Shown here: piece after piece, positions 1 to 8,810 of the stretch
How positions within the stretch are numbered: position 1 is the stretch's first letter
Layout of the letters: each line of letters begins with the position of its first letter
From: an uncultured Acetatifactor sp.
GTDB lineage: Bacteria; Bacillota; Clostridia; Lachnospirales; Lachnospiraceae
DNA length: 64,000 nucleotides
Reading direction: 5' to 3'
Assembly: GCA_910587555.1 (NCBI GenBank)
Contig: CAJULV010000004.1
Coordinates: 49,378-113,377, forward strand
Made by a program: the position numbers and the translations under genes
The notes under the pieces: generated by a model
Databases searched by the model: none
What the model saw: only the letters and a program-made list of their open reading frames with translations
What the model was told of the DNA's origin: nothing

Positions 1-2706
1 TTTCCCGATGACAAACTGGTACTTATCCTTTCCGAAATCCAGACGGCTGATAATCCGGTTCAGTTCGTCCTTCCGCTGCAGGGCTTCCTTGATGGCACTG
101 CGGATTTTATACATAAAATCATCCTTGAAATGCTCCACCGCCGTCCTGGCCTGCTCCGCTGCCCGGCTTCGGAATTCCTCCAGGCGTTCATTGTCCAGAT
201 GCAGGAGAAGCTCCTCATAATCCCCGTTCTCCTCCGCAGTGGGTGAAAAATTCCGGTTCTGGTAAGTGCGCAGGTATTCGCTCCTCAAATCCACCAGGCG
301 GTTCATCTCCCGCTGCCGCCTGTCACCGGCCCCGGCAAGCCGTTCCAGATAATCCTCCCGCAGGGAATCAAACCTCGGATTCTGCCGGGCGGACAGAATC
401 GCTTTCAGCTCTTCCTCCAGCTCCGGTTTCACCGCAAGGCTCCGCTCCTTCTCCACCAGTGCCTCATTCAGCCTTACCAGATTGTCCTGCTCCTGCTTCC
501 GGTTTCTTTCCAGGTCATAGGCCGTTCTCTGGAGCCGGTTCAAAACCTCCTTCCGCTGCTCGCACAGTTCAAGCAGGGATTCCCGTTCCTGTTTCCAGCG
601 GCCTACATCCCGGGAAGACAATTCGGCCAGTTTTGCCTCCAGCTTCGCCCGCTCGGCCTGCTTTTCCCCGAGGGCTTCCATATCCCGCTTCCATTCCAGG
701 TATACCTCCGGCTCCTGGCCCAGATGTTCCAGTCCCAGAAGCCCTTCCATCTCCCTCACCGTGTCCTCCAGGGGCGTAACGGCCGCCTCCAGGTTTTTCA
801 GGCTTTTTCTTATCAGCTGTATCCTCTGGTTCACGCTGCTCTTTCCGATATAGGCGGCTGTGGTGTACAGGGCAGGGTTGATATGCTGAATCCGGTAATT
901 GTGGTAGGACACGCAGTTTTTCGTGACGGCAACGCGATAATTGCGCAGTTCGTCCACATCCCCGCACTTCATCACCTTCCCCAGAAGAAAATTCACATAG
1001 GCCTGCGCGTAAGGGTTTGCGGCCTTCACCTCCTCTGCCAGGGAGCCGCCTTCCACCTGTTGACGGCCTGCCGCCACCTGCTCCGTGTCCACCACGGCCA
1101 CCCGGCAGAATTTCTCCCTGTCCATTTCCTCATAAATCTTCATAGCCAAACGGGCATACCCGGGTTCCACAATCACCGAGAGTTTGTTGTAGCCCAGGTA
1201 GCCCTCCACCGCATTGCGCCACGCCTCGTCCCGGATATCCAGAAGGTCCGCCAGGACGTCCACCCTGACGCTCTTCCCCGTCTCCTGGTGTATACGCTTC
1301 TGCAGGATGTCCCTGGCCTGCTCCAGTTCCCTGGGGTATGCCTTGTTTCCCGCCTTCAGCTGTGCCAGCTCCTCCCCGGCCCTCTTCATTTTCTTCCCCA
1401 GCTCCCGCAGTTCGCTCCGGGCATCCTGCTGCTGTTTGACGGCATCCCTGCGAACCTCCTCCAGGTCGCTTTTCAGCCGCCGAAGCCCTTCTTCCGTAAT
1501 CTCGCCTTTCCCGAAAGCCTCAATGTCCCACAGTGTGCGATTGGGCACGCTGTCCACATCCTCCCAGGCTTTCAGGGCGGCTGCGGCCTGCCCCCACCTT
1601 TCCCGGCTGTTTTCCAGGCGCTCCGTCAGGGCGTTTAAAGCCAGAAGCTGCTCCCTCATCTGCTCATACCCGGTCATGGTGATGCGCTGCAGCAGCTCGT
1701 CTCCCTGCCCGGCCAGCTGTCCGATGCGCCCCTGCTCCTCTTCTATGGCCGCGGCCGCTTTCTTTCCGTCTTCTTCCAGCGCCAGAAGCTTTGCCCGGCA
1801 CGCCTCCGCCTTCAGCCCGTCCTGCATGATGTCAAGCCTGGCGCCGTAATACCCGTAGGCTTCCATTTCCCGCCCAATGGCTGCCACTTCCCCATGCTGC
1901 CTGCAGATTTCCTTCAGCTTCCCGATTTCCCGGCAGGTATCCTCAATCTTCTGCCGCAGGCGCCCGTACTCCATAACGCTCTGCTGCATATCTTCTATAT
2001 GGATATCCTGCTCCATACAGATATATTCCTTCACAAACTCTTCCAGCTTGATATTCATGCGGAAAGGAATGGCCCGCTTAAACAGCAGCGGGAATTTCTC
2101 GGAATCCAGGCCTCCCAGGTATACGTCGTAGAGCTGCTTGCGGAAGCGTTCGTTGTGAGAGCCGAAATAATATGCCTCCCTGGGAAAATTCTCCAGGAGC
2201 CACATTTTTACTTCCTCTATGGCCATGGCGCGCCCTGCCCCATTTTCGCTATTTCCCTTCACCCGGTACGCATGGTCCGGTATGGGTCCCTTATGCCAGA
2301 AAAACATTCTGGAGACCTCGTTGGAAGCCGCTTCCACGTCAAACACCACCCCGACGCACTGGCACTCCCCGGTATCCGTCCTGCGAAGCTCCAGCACGAT
2401 GGCGGATGAGAAATTGCTGTTCCGCAGATAGGAGAAGCTGTTGTCCTCCCCGATGTTCACCATGCCCCTCAAGTATTCAATAAGGCTTCTGTCCGAGTCG
2501 TCGGCGGCCGCCTTGTTAAAGAACCCCCTGCCGTCCGTATTTGCGTAGAGGACAATCTGCAGGGCGTCAATCACCGTGGATTTACCGCTTCCGGAATGGC
2601 CTGTAAAAAAATTAATCCCCTCATGGAACGACAGGGTTTTATGTCTTATGTAGTGCCAGTTGTTCAGGCATATTCTGGACAGCGCTTCAAAGCTCTGGTT
2701 CGTCAT
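1..2706 (-). CDS. jetC: Wadjet SMC-like ATPase JetC (partial, C-terminus outside window)
   Basis: SMC/MukB-like subunit of the Wadjet (JetABCD) defence complex, which extrudes DNA loops and marks circular plasmids for cleavage by JetD. The start is the ATG at 2706 (MTNQSFEALS), preceded by AGGAGG inside jetB and overlapping jetB by 20 bp. A Walker A motif GHSGSGKST lies near residue 35, followed by an ATPase N-lobe and then long charged, Gln/Glu/Arg-rich stretches typical of SMC coiled coils, with a hinge-like globular part in the middle. 902 codons are open to the window edge without a stop, so the second ATPase half (signature and Walker B) is missing from view. Order jetA-jetB-jetC on one strand matches the family. 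The call is firm; completeness is unknown. Confidence 0.88.
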   Translation of the reverse strand, partial: MTNQSFEALSRICLNNWHYIRHKTLSFHEGINFFTGHSGSGKSTVIDALQIVLYANTDGRGFFNKAAADDSDRSLIEYLRGMVNIGEDNSFSYLRNSNFSSAIVLELRRTDTGECQCVGVVFDVEAASNEVSRMFFWHKGPIPDHAYRVKGNSENGAGRAMAIEEVKMWLLENFPREAYYFGSHNERFRKQLYDVYLGGLDSEKFPLLFKRAIPFRMNIKLEEFVKEYICMEQDIHIEDMQQSVMEYGRLRQKIEDTCREIGKLKEICRQHGEVAAIGREMEAYGYYGARLDIMQDGLKAEACRAKLLALEEDGKKAAAAIEEEQGRIGQLAGQGDELLQRITMTGYEQMREQLLALNALTERLENSRERWGQAAAALKAWEDVDSVPNRTLWDIEAFGKGEITEEGLRRLKSDLEEVRRDAVKQQQDARSELRELGKKMKRAGEELAQLKAGNKAYPRELEQARDILQKRIHQETGKSVRVDVLADLLDIRDEAWRNAVEGYLGYNKLSVIVEPGYARLAMKIYEEMDREKFCRVAVVDTEQVAAGRQQVEGGSLAEEVKAANPYAQAYVNFLLGKVMKCGDVDELRNYRVAVTKNCVSYHNYRIQHINPALYTTAAYIGKSSVNQRIQLIRKSLKNLEAAVTPLEDTVREMEGLLGLEHLGQEPEVYLEWKRDMEALGEKQAERAKLEAKLAELSSRDVGRWKQERESLLELCEQRKEVLNRLQRTAYDLERNRKQEQDNLVRLNEALVEKERSLAVKPELEEELKAILSARQNPRFDSLREDYLERLAGAGDRRQREMNRLVDLRSEYLRTYQNRNFSPTAEENGDYEELLLHLDNERLEEFRSRAAEQARTAVEHFKDDFMYKIRSAIKEALQRKDELNRIISRLDFGKDKYQFVIGK

Positions 2707-3304
2707 CCTCCTCATCCCCTTCCGTATATGTCTCTATCAGCGCCCTCACGTCATCCCCCATCAGCACTACATTCACCGTGGGATAGATGACCAGGCGGCT
2801 CTGCCCGTCCGTTTCCTCCAGGATGTCCATCGGCTCGATCAGCTGATACCGCTTCAGCAGCGCAAGGCAGCGCCGTATCTCCGTCATGGACGGCTGTTTC
2901 CGCAAAAGCCGGTAGGATCCCAGCTTCTCATGAATTTCCCCCAGGGAGGCCACCGCGTTGACGGAAGTGGATACCGCGGACATCCGCTCATCGTAGAGCA
3001 GCTTCAAAACCAGAATATACAGGGTAGCCAGCCTGGGCAGCTTCTCCCCCGCCACCTGTTCGCCGCGGATGTAGATGACCCCCATCTGGCTGTTTTCCAT
3101 AACCTCTATATCCATGATGGCAAAATATGCCTTCACAAATTCCATATGCCTGGTACACTGGTAATAATCTTTGTTGATTTGATACCGCTTTGTTTTTCTG
3201 TCATATTGCCTCTCCAGCAGGAAGGTCTGCCTGTACAGCCGGCCGATTACCTCCGTTACCTTCCGCTGCTCTTCCGGCGGCAGTTCCTCGTAGTAATTTA
3301 TCAT
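2687..3304 (-). CDS. jetB: Wadjet subunit JetB (DUF4194, KITE-like)
   Basis: 205-residue protein of the DUF4194 / MksE-like group, the winged-helix KITE partner that binds the JetA kleisin in the Wadjet complex. It starts MINYYEELPPEEQRK after a GGGAGC ribosome site, has a winged-helix-like body, and ends in an acidic tail (EGDEEDDEPEL) in which the jetC start codon is embedded. It lies 72 bp downstream of jetA and overlaps jetC, so translation of the two is probably coupled. Assignment rests on family resemblance and on position between a JetA-like and an SMC-like gene. Confidence 0.85.
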   Translation of the reverse strand: MINYYEELPPEEQRKVTEVIGRLYRQTFLLERQYDRKTKRYQINKDYYQCTRHMEFVKAYFAIMDIEVMENSQMGVIYIRGEQVAGEKLPRLATLYILVLKLLYDERMSAVSTSVNAVASLGEIHEKLGSYRLLRKQPSMTEIRRCLALLKRYQLIEPMDILEETDGQSRLVIYPTVNVVLMGDDVRALIETYTEGDEEDDEPEL

Positions 3305-3376
3305 ATCTGCTCCCTTTCTCTGCGGTCCGGCGCGCTGTCATGCGCCGCAGGACTGTTTTTCCGCCTCCGCGGCTTT

Positions 3377-4765
3377 TCATCCCTTCGGCTCTTTTCGCCG
3401 GAACACCAGCGCCGGGTATCGGTACTTTCCGTTGTCGATTTCCTTCCCTTCCTGCTCTCCGGCCAGAAAAGGACTGTCTTTTCTGACAGAACTGTCATAA
3501 GCCAAAACCAGTTTCTCAAAGTCCTCCGGAGAGGCGATGGTATCCTCCGTCACCTTCAGGCACCCGTTCTCCATTTTCTCCAGAACGAAAGCCTCAATCT
3601 CCTTCCTGCTGTACCGGTTGCGAATCCGGTTCAGCCGCAGGATTTCTTCCCCTGACAGCTCCTCCGGCTCTTCCTCCGCAGTAAGCGCCTCCGCAAAATC
3701 CGGTCTGGGGCGCCGTCTCTTATAGAGGGACTTCTCCGATAGCAGCGCCGTCCGGGACAGATTGAGAATTGCACTGATCCGGTCCGTCTCCCGCTCCTGC
3801 GCCTCTTTTCCCGTTGTCTGGGACAGATGGTTCAGCAGCCGGATCACCAGCCCCTTCATATTGTCCTCCCTGTTCAGCAGATAAGTAAGCCTGGTAACCG
3901 TAGCCCGTATATACCGGGTGTGCTCCCTGTCCATATTCATAATCCGATGTTCGATGTCGTCAAATCCGCGCTCAATCATGTCCAGCTGTTTTTCCAGCTC
4001 TTCGGGACGGATATCCAGCCCCCGGAGCCGTTTGTTCCGCTCGCACACCTGCAGAAGCCACGGGGAATCCTGCCGCATCTCCCCCAGCCACTTCTTGATA
4101 TCCGCCTTATAGAGGTAGAAATTATCCGATGTCTTCAGGATATGGTATTTTTTCCGGACAATCTCTTCCACATACCCGTCCAGATGCTCCTTCAGCAAGT
4201 CACCGTAAGCCTTTTGCTCCAGAAGGCTGGAGAAAAACCTGTCCATATTGTGAAGCATATCCTGCAGCGTCTTGTTCAGCCGCCTGGTATTCGCCAGGGC
4301 CGTTTTCAGCAGGGAAATATTGGAGCGCGGGTCATTCTTAAAGGCGAACAGAATCCCATAGACATTCTGGATATACACCTGGGCTTCATCCTCGTCCTCC
4401 CCGGCCAGGTGCGCGAACGCGTCCACGAACACCGCCGCATAATCGGGAATGACGATATTCACCGTCATGGTCCCGTAATCCTCCACCTTTCTCAGCCACC
4501 CCGCCCGCAGAAGCCAGTTGAGAATCCGTGTGGCCAGCGGCTCCAGCAGGTCCAGGTCATCCTCCGATTCCTCCTGCGCATAGTCCACTTTCTGCCGGGC
4601 AAAATAATCGCTTAATGCCTGGATGCAGATTTCCCTGCTGAGATAATAATTGCTGTACTGGTACTCCTCGTTCACCTGCAGGAGCGCCTCTATATAAATC
4701 TGCCGGTTCCGGGAGCGGAACAGCCCCCAAAATGACTCCGGTATCTCCGAAAAATGGTTTGTCAT
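3377..4765 (-). CDS. jetA: Wadjet subunit JetA (kleisin-like, DUF5716 type)
   Basis: 462-residue protein starting MTNHFSEIPESFWGLF, the typical opening of JetA-family (DUF5716) proteins of Clostridia. JetA corresponds to the MksF/MukF kleisin that bridges the JetC ATPase heads. The protein is all-helical and charged with no signal or membrane segment; it has a C-terminal region rich in Glu/Arg (LSGEEILRLNRIRNRYSRKE). First gene of jetABC(D). An extended -10 (TGCTAAAAT) lies about 50 bp upstream of the start. The length is normal for the family and no frameshift is seen. Confidence 0.85.
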   Translation of the reverse strand: MTNHFSEIPESFWGLFRSRNRQIYIEALLQVNEEYQYSNYYLSREICIQALSDYFARQKVDYAQEESEDDLDLLEPLATRILNWLLRAGWLRKVEDYGTMTVNIVIPDYAAVFVDAFAHLAGEDEDEAQVYIQNVYGILFAFKNDPRSNISLLKTALANTRRLNKTLQDMLHNMDRFFSSLLEQKAYGDLLKEHLDGYVEEIVRKKYHILKTSDNFYLYKADIKKWLGEMRQDSPWLLQVCERNKRLRGLDIRPEELEKQLDMIERGFDDIEHRIMNMDREHTRYIRATVTRLTYLLNREDNMKGLVIRLLNHLSQTTGKEAQERETDRISAILNLSRTALLSEKSLYKRRRPRPDFAEALTAEEEPEELSGEEILRLNRIRNRYSRKEIEAFVLEKMENGCLKVTEDTIASPEDFEKLVLAYDSSVRKDSPFLAGEQEGKEIDNGKYRYPALVFRRKEPKG

Positions 4766-4813
4766 CTTTATGTACCCTTCCCGCCGTCAGGCGTTCCATA
4801 CGGCCGCCTGTCT

Positions 4814-4822
4814 ATTTTAGCA
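4814..4822 (-). promoter_or_regulatory. Extended -10 promoter for jetABC
   Basis: On the minus strand TGCTAAAAT forms an extended -10 about 50 bp before the jetA start. The -35 position (GGAAAA, 17 bp spacing) is poor, as is usual for extended -10 promoters. Confidence 0.45.
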
Positions 4823-4894
4823 CAAGCGCATCTGTTTTTCCATCGGCTTTTTCCGACTTCTTCCCCTGCGTACGGCATATGCACCGCCCCCAAG

Positions 4895-4926
4895 AAAAAG
4901 ACGCCTGCATTTTACCTGCACGCGTC
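4895..4926 (-). terminator. Rho-independent terminator after trmL
   Basis: On the minus strand the arms GACGCGTGCA and TGCAGGCGTC enclose a short A-rich loop and are followed at once by TTTTT. It lies 25 bp after the trmL stop and upstream of jetA. Confidence 0.75.
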
Positions 4927-4950
4927 CTCTGTCCGATTCTTTTCTTCCTT

Positions 4951-5445
4951 TCAGCCCTTCCATTTCAGCCGGTGCAGCTCCCCTTCCTGCTGCATCCCGG
5001 CGAAGCCGTTCTGCCGCAGCGCCTCATACAATACGATAGACACCGCATTGGACAGATTCAGGGAACGGATGGCGGGCAGCATGGGAATCCGGATACAGCC
5101 CTCCTCATGCTCCACCAGGATTTCCTCCGGAATCCCGGCGCTCTCCTTGCCGAACATAATGAAGTCGTCCGCCCCGTAAGTCACTTCCGTGTAGGCATGC
5201 TGCGCCTTCGTGGTAGCCATCCAGATTTTCGCCCCGGGATGCCGCTCCATGAATTCACGGAAATTCGTATACCTGTGTACTTCCAGCTGATGCCAGTAAT
5301 CCATCCCCGCCCGTCTGATGGATTTCTCGTCCAACCGAAAGCCCAGCGGCTCTATAAGATGAAGGGCCGTGCCTGTAGCCACACAGGTTCGCCCGATATT
5401 TCCGGTATTTCCCGGTATCTCCGGCTGATGTAATACGATATGCAT
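4951..5445 (-). CDS. trmL: tRNA (cytidine(34)-2'-O)-methyltransferase TrmL
   Basis: 164-residue SPOUT methyltransferase that 2'-O-methylates the wobble base of some leucine tRNAs using S-adenosylmethionine; cytosolic homodimer. The N-terminus MHIVLHQPEIPGNTGNIGRT is the classical TrmL/YibK opening. SPOUT motif 2 is visible as FGKESAGIPEEIL and motif 3 as IPMLPAIRSLNLSNAVSIVLYE, forming the trefoil knot that binds the cofactor. The length equals that of E. coli TrmL. It has its own GAGGG ribosome site and stands alone, followed by a strong terminator. Confidence 0.95.
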   Translation of the reverse strand: MHIVLHQPEIPGNTGNIGRTCVATGTALHLIEPLGFRLDEKSIRRAGMDYWHQLEVHRYTNFREFMERHPGAKIWMATTKAQHAYTEVTYGADDFIMFGKESAGIPEEILVEHEEGCIRIPMLPAIRSLNLSNAVSIVLYEALRQNGFAGMQQEGELHRLKWKG

Positions 5446-5520
5446 TGCTTTTCCCTCTTTCCCGGCCTCCGAGCCGCCGCGGCACCTCTTCCCTCCGGAA
5501 TCACCGGGAGCAATCCGGCC

Positions 5521-6705
5521 TTATTCCGCTGTCCGCCGCTCCGCCCGCAGCCGCCCGATAAATTTCTCCAGCCTTCCCATTGCAGTCTTCAGGTTCTCCA
5601 GGGAGGAGGCATAGGAAATCCTCAGATACCCTTCGCCGCAGTCCCCGAACGCATTCCCGGGTACCACAGCCACCTTCTCCTCCTTCAGGAACCTCATGGC
5701 AAAGTCATCGCTGGACATGCCGAATTCCTTAATACAGGGAAAAATATAAAAAGCGCCGTAAGGCTCAAAGCACGACAGCCCCATCTCTTTAAAGCAGTGT
5801 ACCAGATACCTGCGCCTCTGGTTGTACGCGGTACACATCTCCGCCACATCCTCGTCGCCGTTCTTCAGCGCTTCGATGGCTGCATACTGGCTGGTGGTGG
5901 GAGCGCACATGATGGCAAACTGGTGAATCTTAGTCATCTGCTCAATAATATTCTCCGGGCCGCAGGCATAGCCCAGCCTCCAGCCGGTCATGGCAAAGGC
6001 CTTGGAGAAACCGTTAATCAAAATAGTGCGCTCCTTCATCCCCGGAATCTGCGCTATGGACACATGTTTTTCCTTGTAGGAAAGCTCGGCATAAATCTCA
6101 TCCGACATGACATATATGTCATTTTTTATCAATATCTCCGCGATTTCTTCCAGATCCTTCCGCTCCATAATCGCCCCCGTGGGGTTATTGGGGAAAGGCA
6201 GCACCAGAAGCTTCGTTTTCTCCGTAATTGCATCCTCCAGTTCCCTGGCCGTAAGCCGGAACTCATTTTCCGCCTTCAGGTTGATGATAACAGGCGTCGC
6301 CCCCGCCATCACCGCACAGGGTTCATAAGACACAAAGCTTGGCTGGGGAATCAGCACCTCATCCCCGGGATTGATCATGGCGCGAAACCCGATATCGATG
6401 GCTTCGGAGCCGCCCACGGTGATGAGGATTTCCTTCATGGGATGCTCATAGCGGATCCCCTGCTTTCTGTAAAGATAATTGGCGATCTCCTCCCGCAGTT
6501 CCTTCAGGCCCGCATTGGAGGTATAAAAGGTCTTCCCCTTCTCCAGGGAATAAATGCCCTCGTCACGGATATGCCATGGCGTATCGAAGTCCGGTTCACC
6601 CACCCCCAGGGAAATGGCGTCCTTCATCTCGCTGGCAATGTCGAAAAATTTCCGGATACCCGAAGGCTTGATTTTTACAACCTGTTCTGATAACGGATTT
6701 TTCAT
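5521..6705 (-). CDS. Class I/II pyridoxal-phosphate aminotransferase
   Basis: 394-residue fold-type I aminotransferase of the AspC/PatA group. The substrate-loop motif PFPNNPTGA and the PLP-lysine motif NGFSKAFAMTGWRLGYA are both intact, and the C-terminal arginine region is in place. It overlaps the upstream Lrp/AsnC regulator gene by 4 bp (ATGA), so both are made from one transcript and the regulator probably controls it in response to an amino acid. The exact amino donor cannot be read from the sequence; aromatic or aspartate-type substrates are the usual ones for this family. Confidence 0.9.
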   Translation of the reverse strand: MKNPLSEQVVKIKPSGIRKFFDIASEMKDAISLGVGEPDFDTPWHIRDEGIYSLEKGKTFYTSNAGLKELREEIANYLYRKQGIRYEHPMKEILITVGGSEAIDIGFRAMINPGDEVLIPQPSFVSYEPCAVMAGATPVIINLKAENEFRLTARELEDAITEKTKLLVLPFPNNPTGAIMERKDLEEIAEILIKNDIYVMSDEIYAELSYKEKHVSIAQIPGMKERTILINGFSKAFAMTGWRLGYACGPENIIEQMTKIHQFAIMCAPTTSQYAAIEALKNGDEDVAEMCTAYNQRRRYLVHCFKEMGLSCFEPYGAFYIFPCIKEFGMSSDDFAMRFLKEEKVAVVPGNAFGDCGEGYLRISYASSLENLKTAMGRLEKFIGRLRAERRTAE

Positions 6706-7184
6706 GGGGTAATCATCTCCCTTTCATCTTCTTTTTTCCTGTCCAGCACCGTGCCGTGGTCCTTATATTTCTTCATGATAAAATGGGTGGCTGCGCTGAG
6801 TACGGAATCCAGGGTGGAGAGCTTATCCGAAACAAACGCGGCCACTTCACGCATGGTCTTTCCCTCCAGGATAACCATCAGGTCATAGCTGCCGGAAATC
6901 AAGTATACACTCTGAACCTCGGGATATTTGTAAATCCGCTCCGCCACGCTGTCGAAGCCCTGGCCGCGCTGAGGCGTCACGCGCACCTCAATAAGGGCAG
7001 TCACCTTATCCTTGGAGGTCTTCTCCCAGTCAATCAGGGTGTGATAGCCGCAGATGATGCCCTCCGCTTCCATATCCGCCAGCTCCTGGGCGATCATTGC
7101 CTCTTCCGTTCCCAGAAGGACTGCCAGTTCCTTTAAGCCGATTCGGCTGTTCCTCTCGATTATCGCCAATAATTCTTCTCTCAT
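6702..7184 (-). CDS. Lrp/AsnC family transcriptional regulator
   Basis: 160-residue regulator with an N-terminal helix-turn-helix (residues about 1-60, IGLKELAVLLGTEEAMIAQ) and a C-terminal RAM/ligand-binding domain (VEVRVTPQRG-type strand, then YLISGSYDLMVILEG). I chose the ATG at 7184 because GGGAGG sits 7 bp before it; the in-frame ATG at 7205 would place that site inside the gene. The stop overlaps the aminotransferase start by 4 bp. Likely an amino-acid-responsive local regulator of that aminotransferase. Confidence 0.9.
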   Translation of the reverse strand: MREELLAIIERNSRIGLKELAVLLGTEEAMIAQELADMEAEGIICGYHTLIDWEKTSKDKVTALIEVRVTPQRGQGFDSVAERIYKYPEVQSVYLISGSYDLMVILEGKTMREVAAFVSDKLSTLDSVLSAATHFIMKKYKDHGTVLDRKKEDEREMITP

Positions 7185-7463
7185 TTTCCCATCCTCCCTT
7201 TTCAATAGGCCGTAAAAGCCGTTTCTTCCCGCCTCTCCTGTCTCGAATACGGTCTCATTTTACCACAGACGCAATGTCTCGGCAAGAAATTTCGCCTCCG
7301 GCAGCCCTTTTTCCCTCCCTCTCCTGGGGTTTTGCCCCGAAGCACATGCAAATGTGTCCTGCGGGATATGCGTCACGGCCCGGGGCAATTGCGGCGCAGA
7401 GAAAAAAGTCATGACCGTCAGCCGAACTGCCTGTGCAGCACCCTCATGCACAAAAGGGCTGTG

Positions 7464-8654
7464 TCACATGTATATCCCGTCTCTTGCCGGCCTGTTCATA
7501 TACCTGATTTCTTCCCCGTTATGCAGAATTCTTTCCCTGCCTGCCGTAACCTTCCCCACAACTGTCGCGGGAATCCCCTCCGCCTTCAGTGCCGCCGCCA
7601 GCTCCCGGCCGTCCCGGCACGCCATAATCAGGCAGCCCCCCGACATCAATTCATAGGGATTCACATTGCAGCACTCACAGACCTCCACGGTCTCCTGGCG
7701 AAGCGGGAGGCTGCGCATATCCACGTCCAGCCCTACGCCGGATCCCTCCGCAAATTCCCACAGCGCCCCCAGAATTCCGCCCTCCGAGGCATCATGCATG
7801 GCGCGGACACCGTTTTTAACAGCCGTCTCCGCCTCCGGAAGAACCGACAGATACCTGCCGAATCCCGCCGCTTCCTCTACCAGATAAGCCGGATACCTGC
7901 CCGACAGCTTCTCCCGGCTGCGCTTCGCCAGCACCGCGGTTCCCTGAAGCCCAATCCACTTGCTGAGTACGATATCCTGGCCCGGAACTGCCTTTCTGCC
8001 CGCATGTTCTCTATCGTCGGCAGATGCCTTTCCCGGCAGTTCGGATACACCCTTTGCTAACGTATGCCCTGGACCGCTGGCAAATGCTCCCGGCAGTTCA
8101 GACACGCCGTTATCGAACGCGCGTTCCAGCCCGCCCATAGATGCCTTTCCGGGCGGTTCGGACGCCCTGTCGTCGCTCCCCTCTATCGGCACACCGTACC
8201 CCGTCACTACCGCCACCGGGGATACCACTGCGCCGCTGACCCGGCTCTGCCCCCCGGCAATCTCCAATCCCAGTTCCCTGCATTTCCCTGCCGCCTCTTC
8301 CGTCAGCCCCCGGAGTACGCTTTCCTCAGAATCCTCCGGCAGCAGCAATGTAAGCATAACTGCCCTGAGACGGGCGCCCCCGGCCGCTAAATTGTTTGCG
8401 CACTTCTGTATCAGATCTGCCAGCGTCATAAAGGCTTCCCCGTGCTGCGCCTGCGTCGTCTCGCTGCCTGTCAGCCCTCCTGCCAAAACCACGGCCTCCT
8501 GCACACAGCTCACCAGTTTTCCTTCTTGCGCAAAAAGGAAAGCGGCGCAGTCCTTCCCGATTCCTGCACCGCCCTCTCCTCTCTTACTTATCCCATTGAC
8601 CTGCCTTAAAACAGAACGTTTCAGCACATTCTCCGGCACTTTTCCCGCTTTCAT
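7464..8654 (-). CDS. AIR synthase-related (PurM/HypE-fold) protein with repeat insertion
   Basis: 396-residue protein of the AIR-synthase-related superfamily (ATP-binding PurM/HypE/SelD fold). The start at 8654 (MKAGKVPENVLKR) follows GGAGGAAGG; the open frame extends 40 codons upstream into unlikely Gly/Arg-rich sequence. The N-terminal half shows GIGKDCAAF and the ADLIQKCANNLAAGGA nucleotide-site region. The C-terminal half shows GMHDASEGG-like HDASEGGILGALWE and the DVDMRSLPL stretch. Residues about 158-224 are an extra segment made of three imperfect repeats beginning SE(L/P)PG, absent from the fold core. Reaction unknown; it is distinct from purM and hypE. Confidence 0.75.
   Translation of the reverse strand: MKAGKVPENVLKRSVLRQVNGISKRGEGGAGIGKDCAAFLFAQEGKLVSCVQEAVVLAGGLTGSETTQAQHGEAFMTLADLIQKCANNLAAGGARLRAVMLTLLLPEDSEESVLRGLTEEAAGKCRELGLEIAGGQSRVSGAVVSPVAVVTGYGVPIEGSDDRASEPPGKASMGGLERAFDNGVSELPGAFASGPGHTLAKGVSELPGKASADDREHAGRKAVPGQDIVLSKWIGLQGTAVLAKRSREKLSGRYPAYLVEEAAGFGRYLSVLPEAETAVKNGVRAMHDASEGGILGALWEFAEGSGVGLDVDMRSLPLRQETVEVCECCNVNPYELMSGGCLIMACRDGRELAAALKAEGIPATVVGKVTAGRERILHNGEEIRYMNRPARDGIYM
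7992..8162. repeat. Three imperfect about 57-60-bp repeats inside the AIR-synthase-like gene
   Basis: Three in-frame copies, each encoding a unit that begins SEPPGKAS, SELPGAFA or SELPGKAS and runs 18-20 residues. The DNA core on the plus strand is close to cccggcagttcrgayac. A fourth copy of this core lies outside the gene at 10637-10660. Confidence 0.6.
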
Positions 8655-8695
8655 GCACCTTCCTCCATGCCGGGCTGCCCTCCCGGGCTTTTTTG

Positions 8696-8789
8696 CCCCG
8701 GCGGCTCTGATTCCTCCGCGCCAGGCAAGGCTTCCGTCCCCCTGCTCTCTGCTCTCTGCCCCGGCGGCTCTCATTTCCCCGCGCCAGGC
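8696..8789. repeat. Direct repeat pair of 31 bp between vanW-like and AIR-synthase-like genes
   Basis: Copies at 8696-8726 and 8759-8789 match at 28 of 31 positions (ccccggcggctct then cgcgccaggc), separated by 32 bp. Both are in the gap upstream of the AIR-synthase-like gene. Confidence 0.7.
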
Positions 8790-8810
8790 CCCTTTGTCTT
8801 CCTGCGCAGC

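Noticed and set aside
243..1849. Several Pro/Ser/Cys-rich plus-strand frames
   Set aside because: Antisense shadows of the jetC coiled-coil region.
5440..6690. 416-codon open frame on the plus strand
   Set aside because: Shadow of the aminotransferase on the other strand, no domain or start signal.
8670..8697. Plus-strand terminator CCGGG...CCCGG followed by T-run
   Set aside because: No plus-strand gene precedes it; the stem is 5 bp, so it is probably chance in GC-rich sequence.
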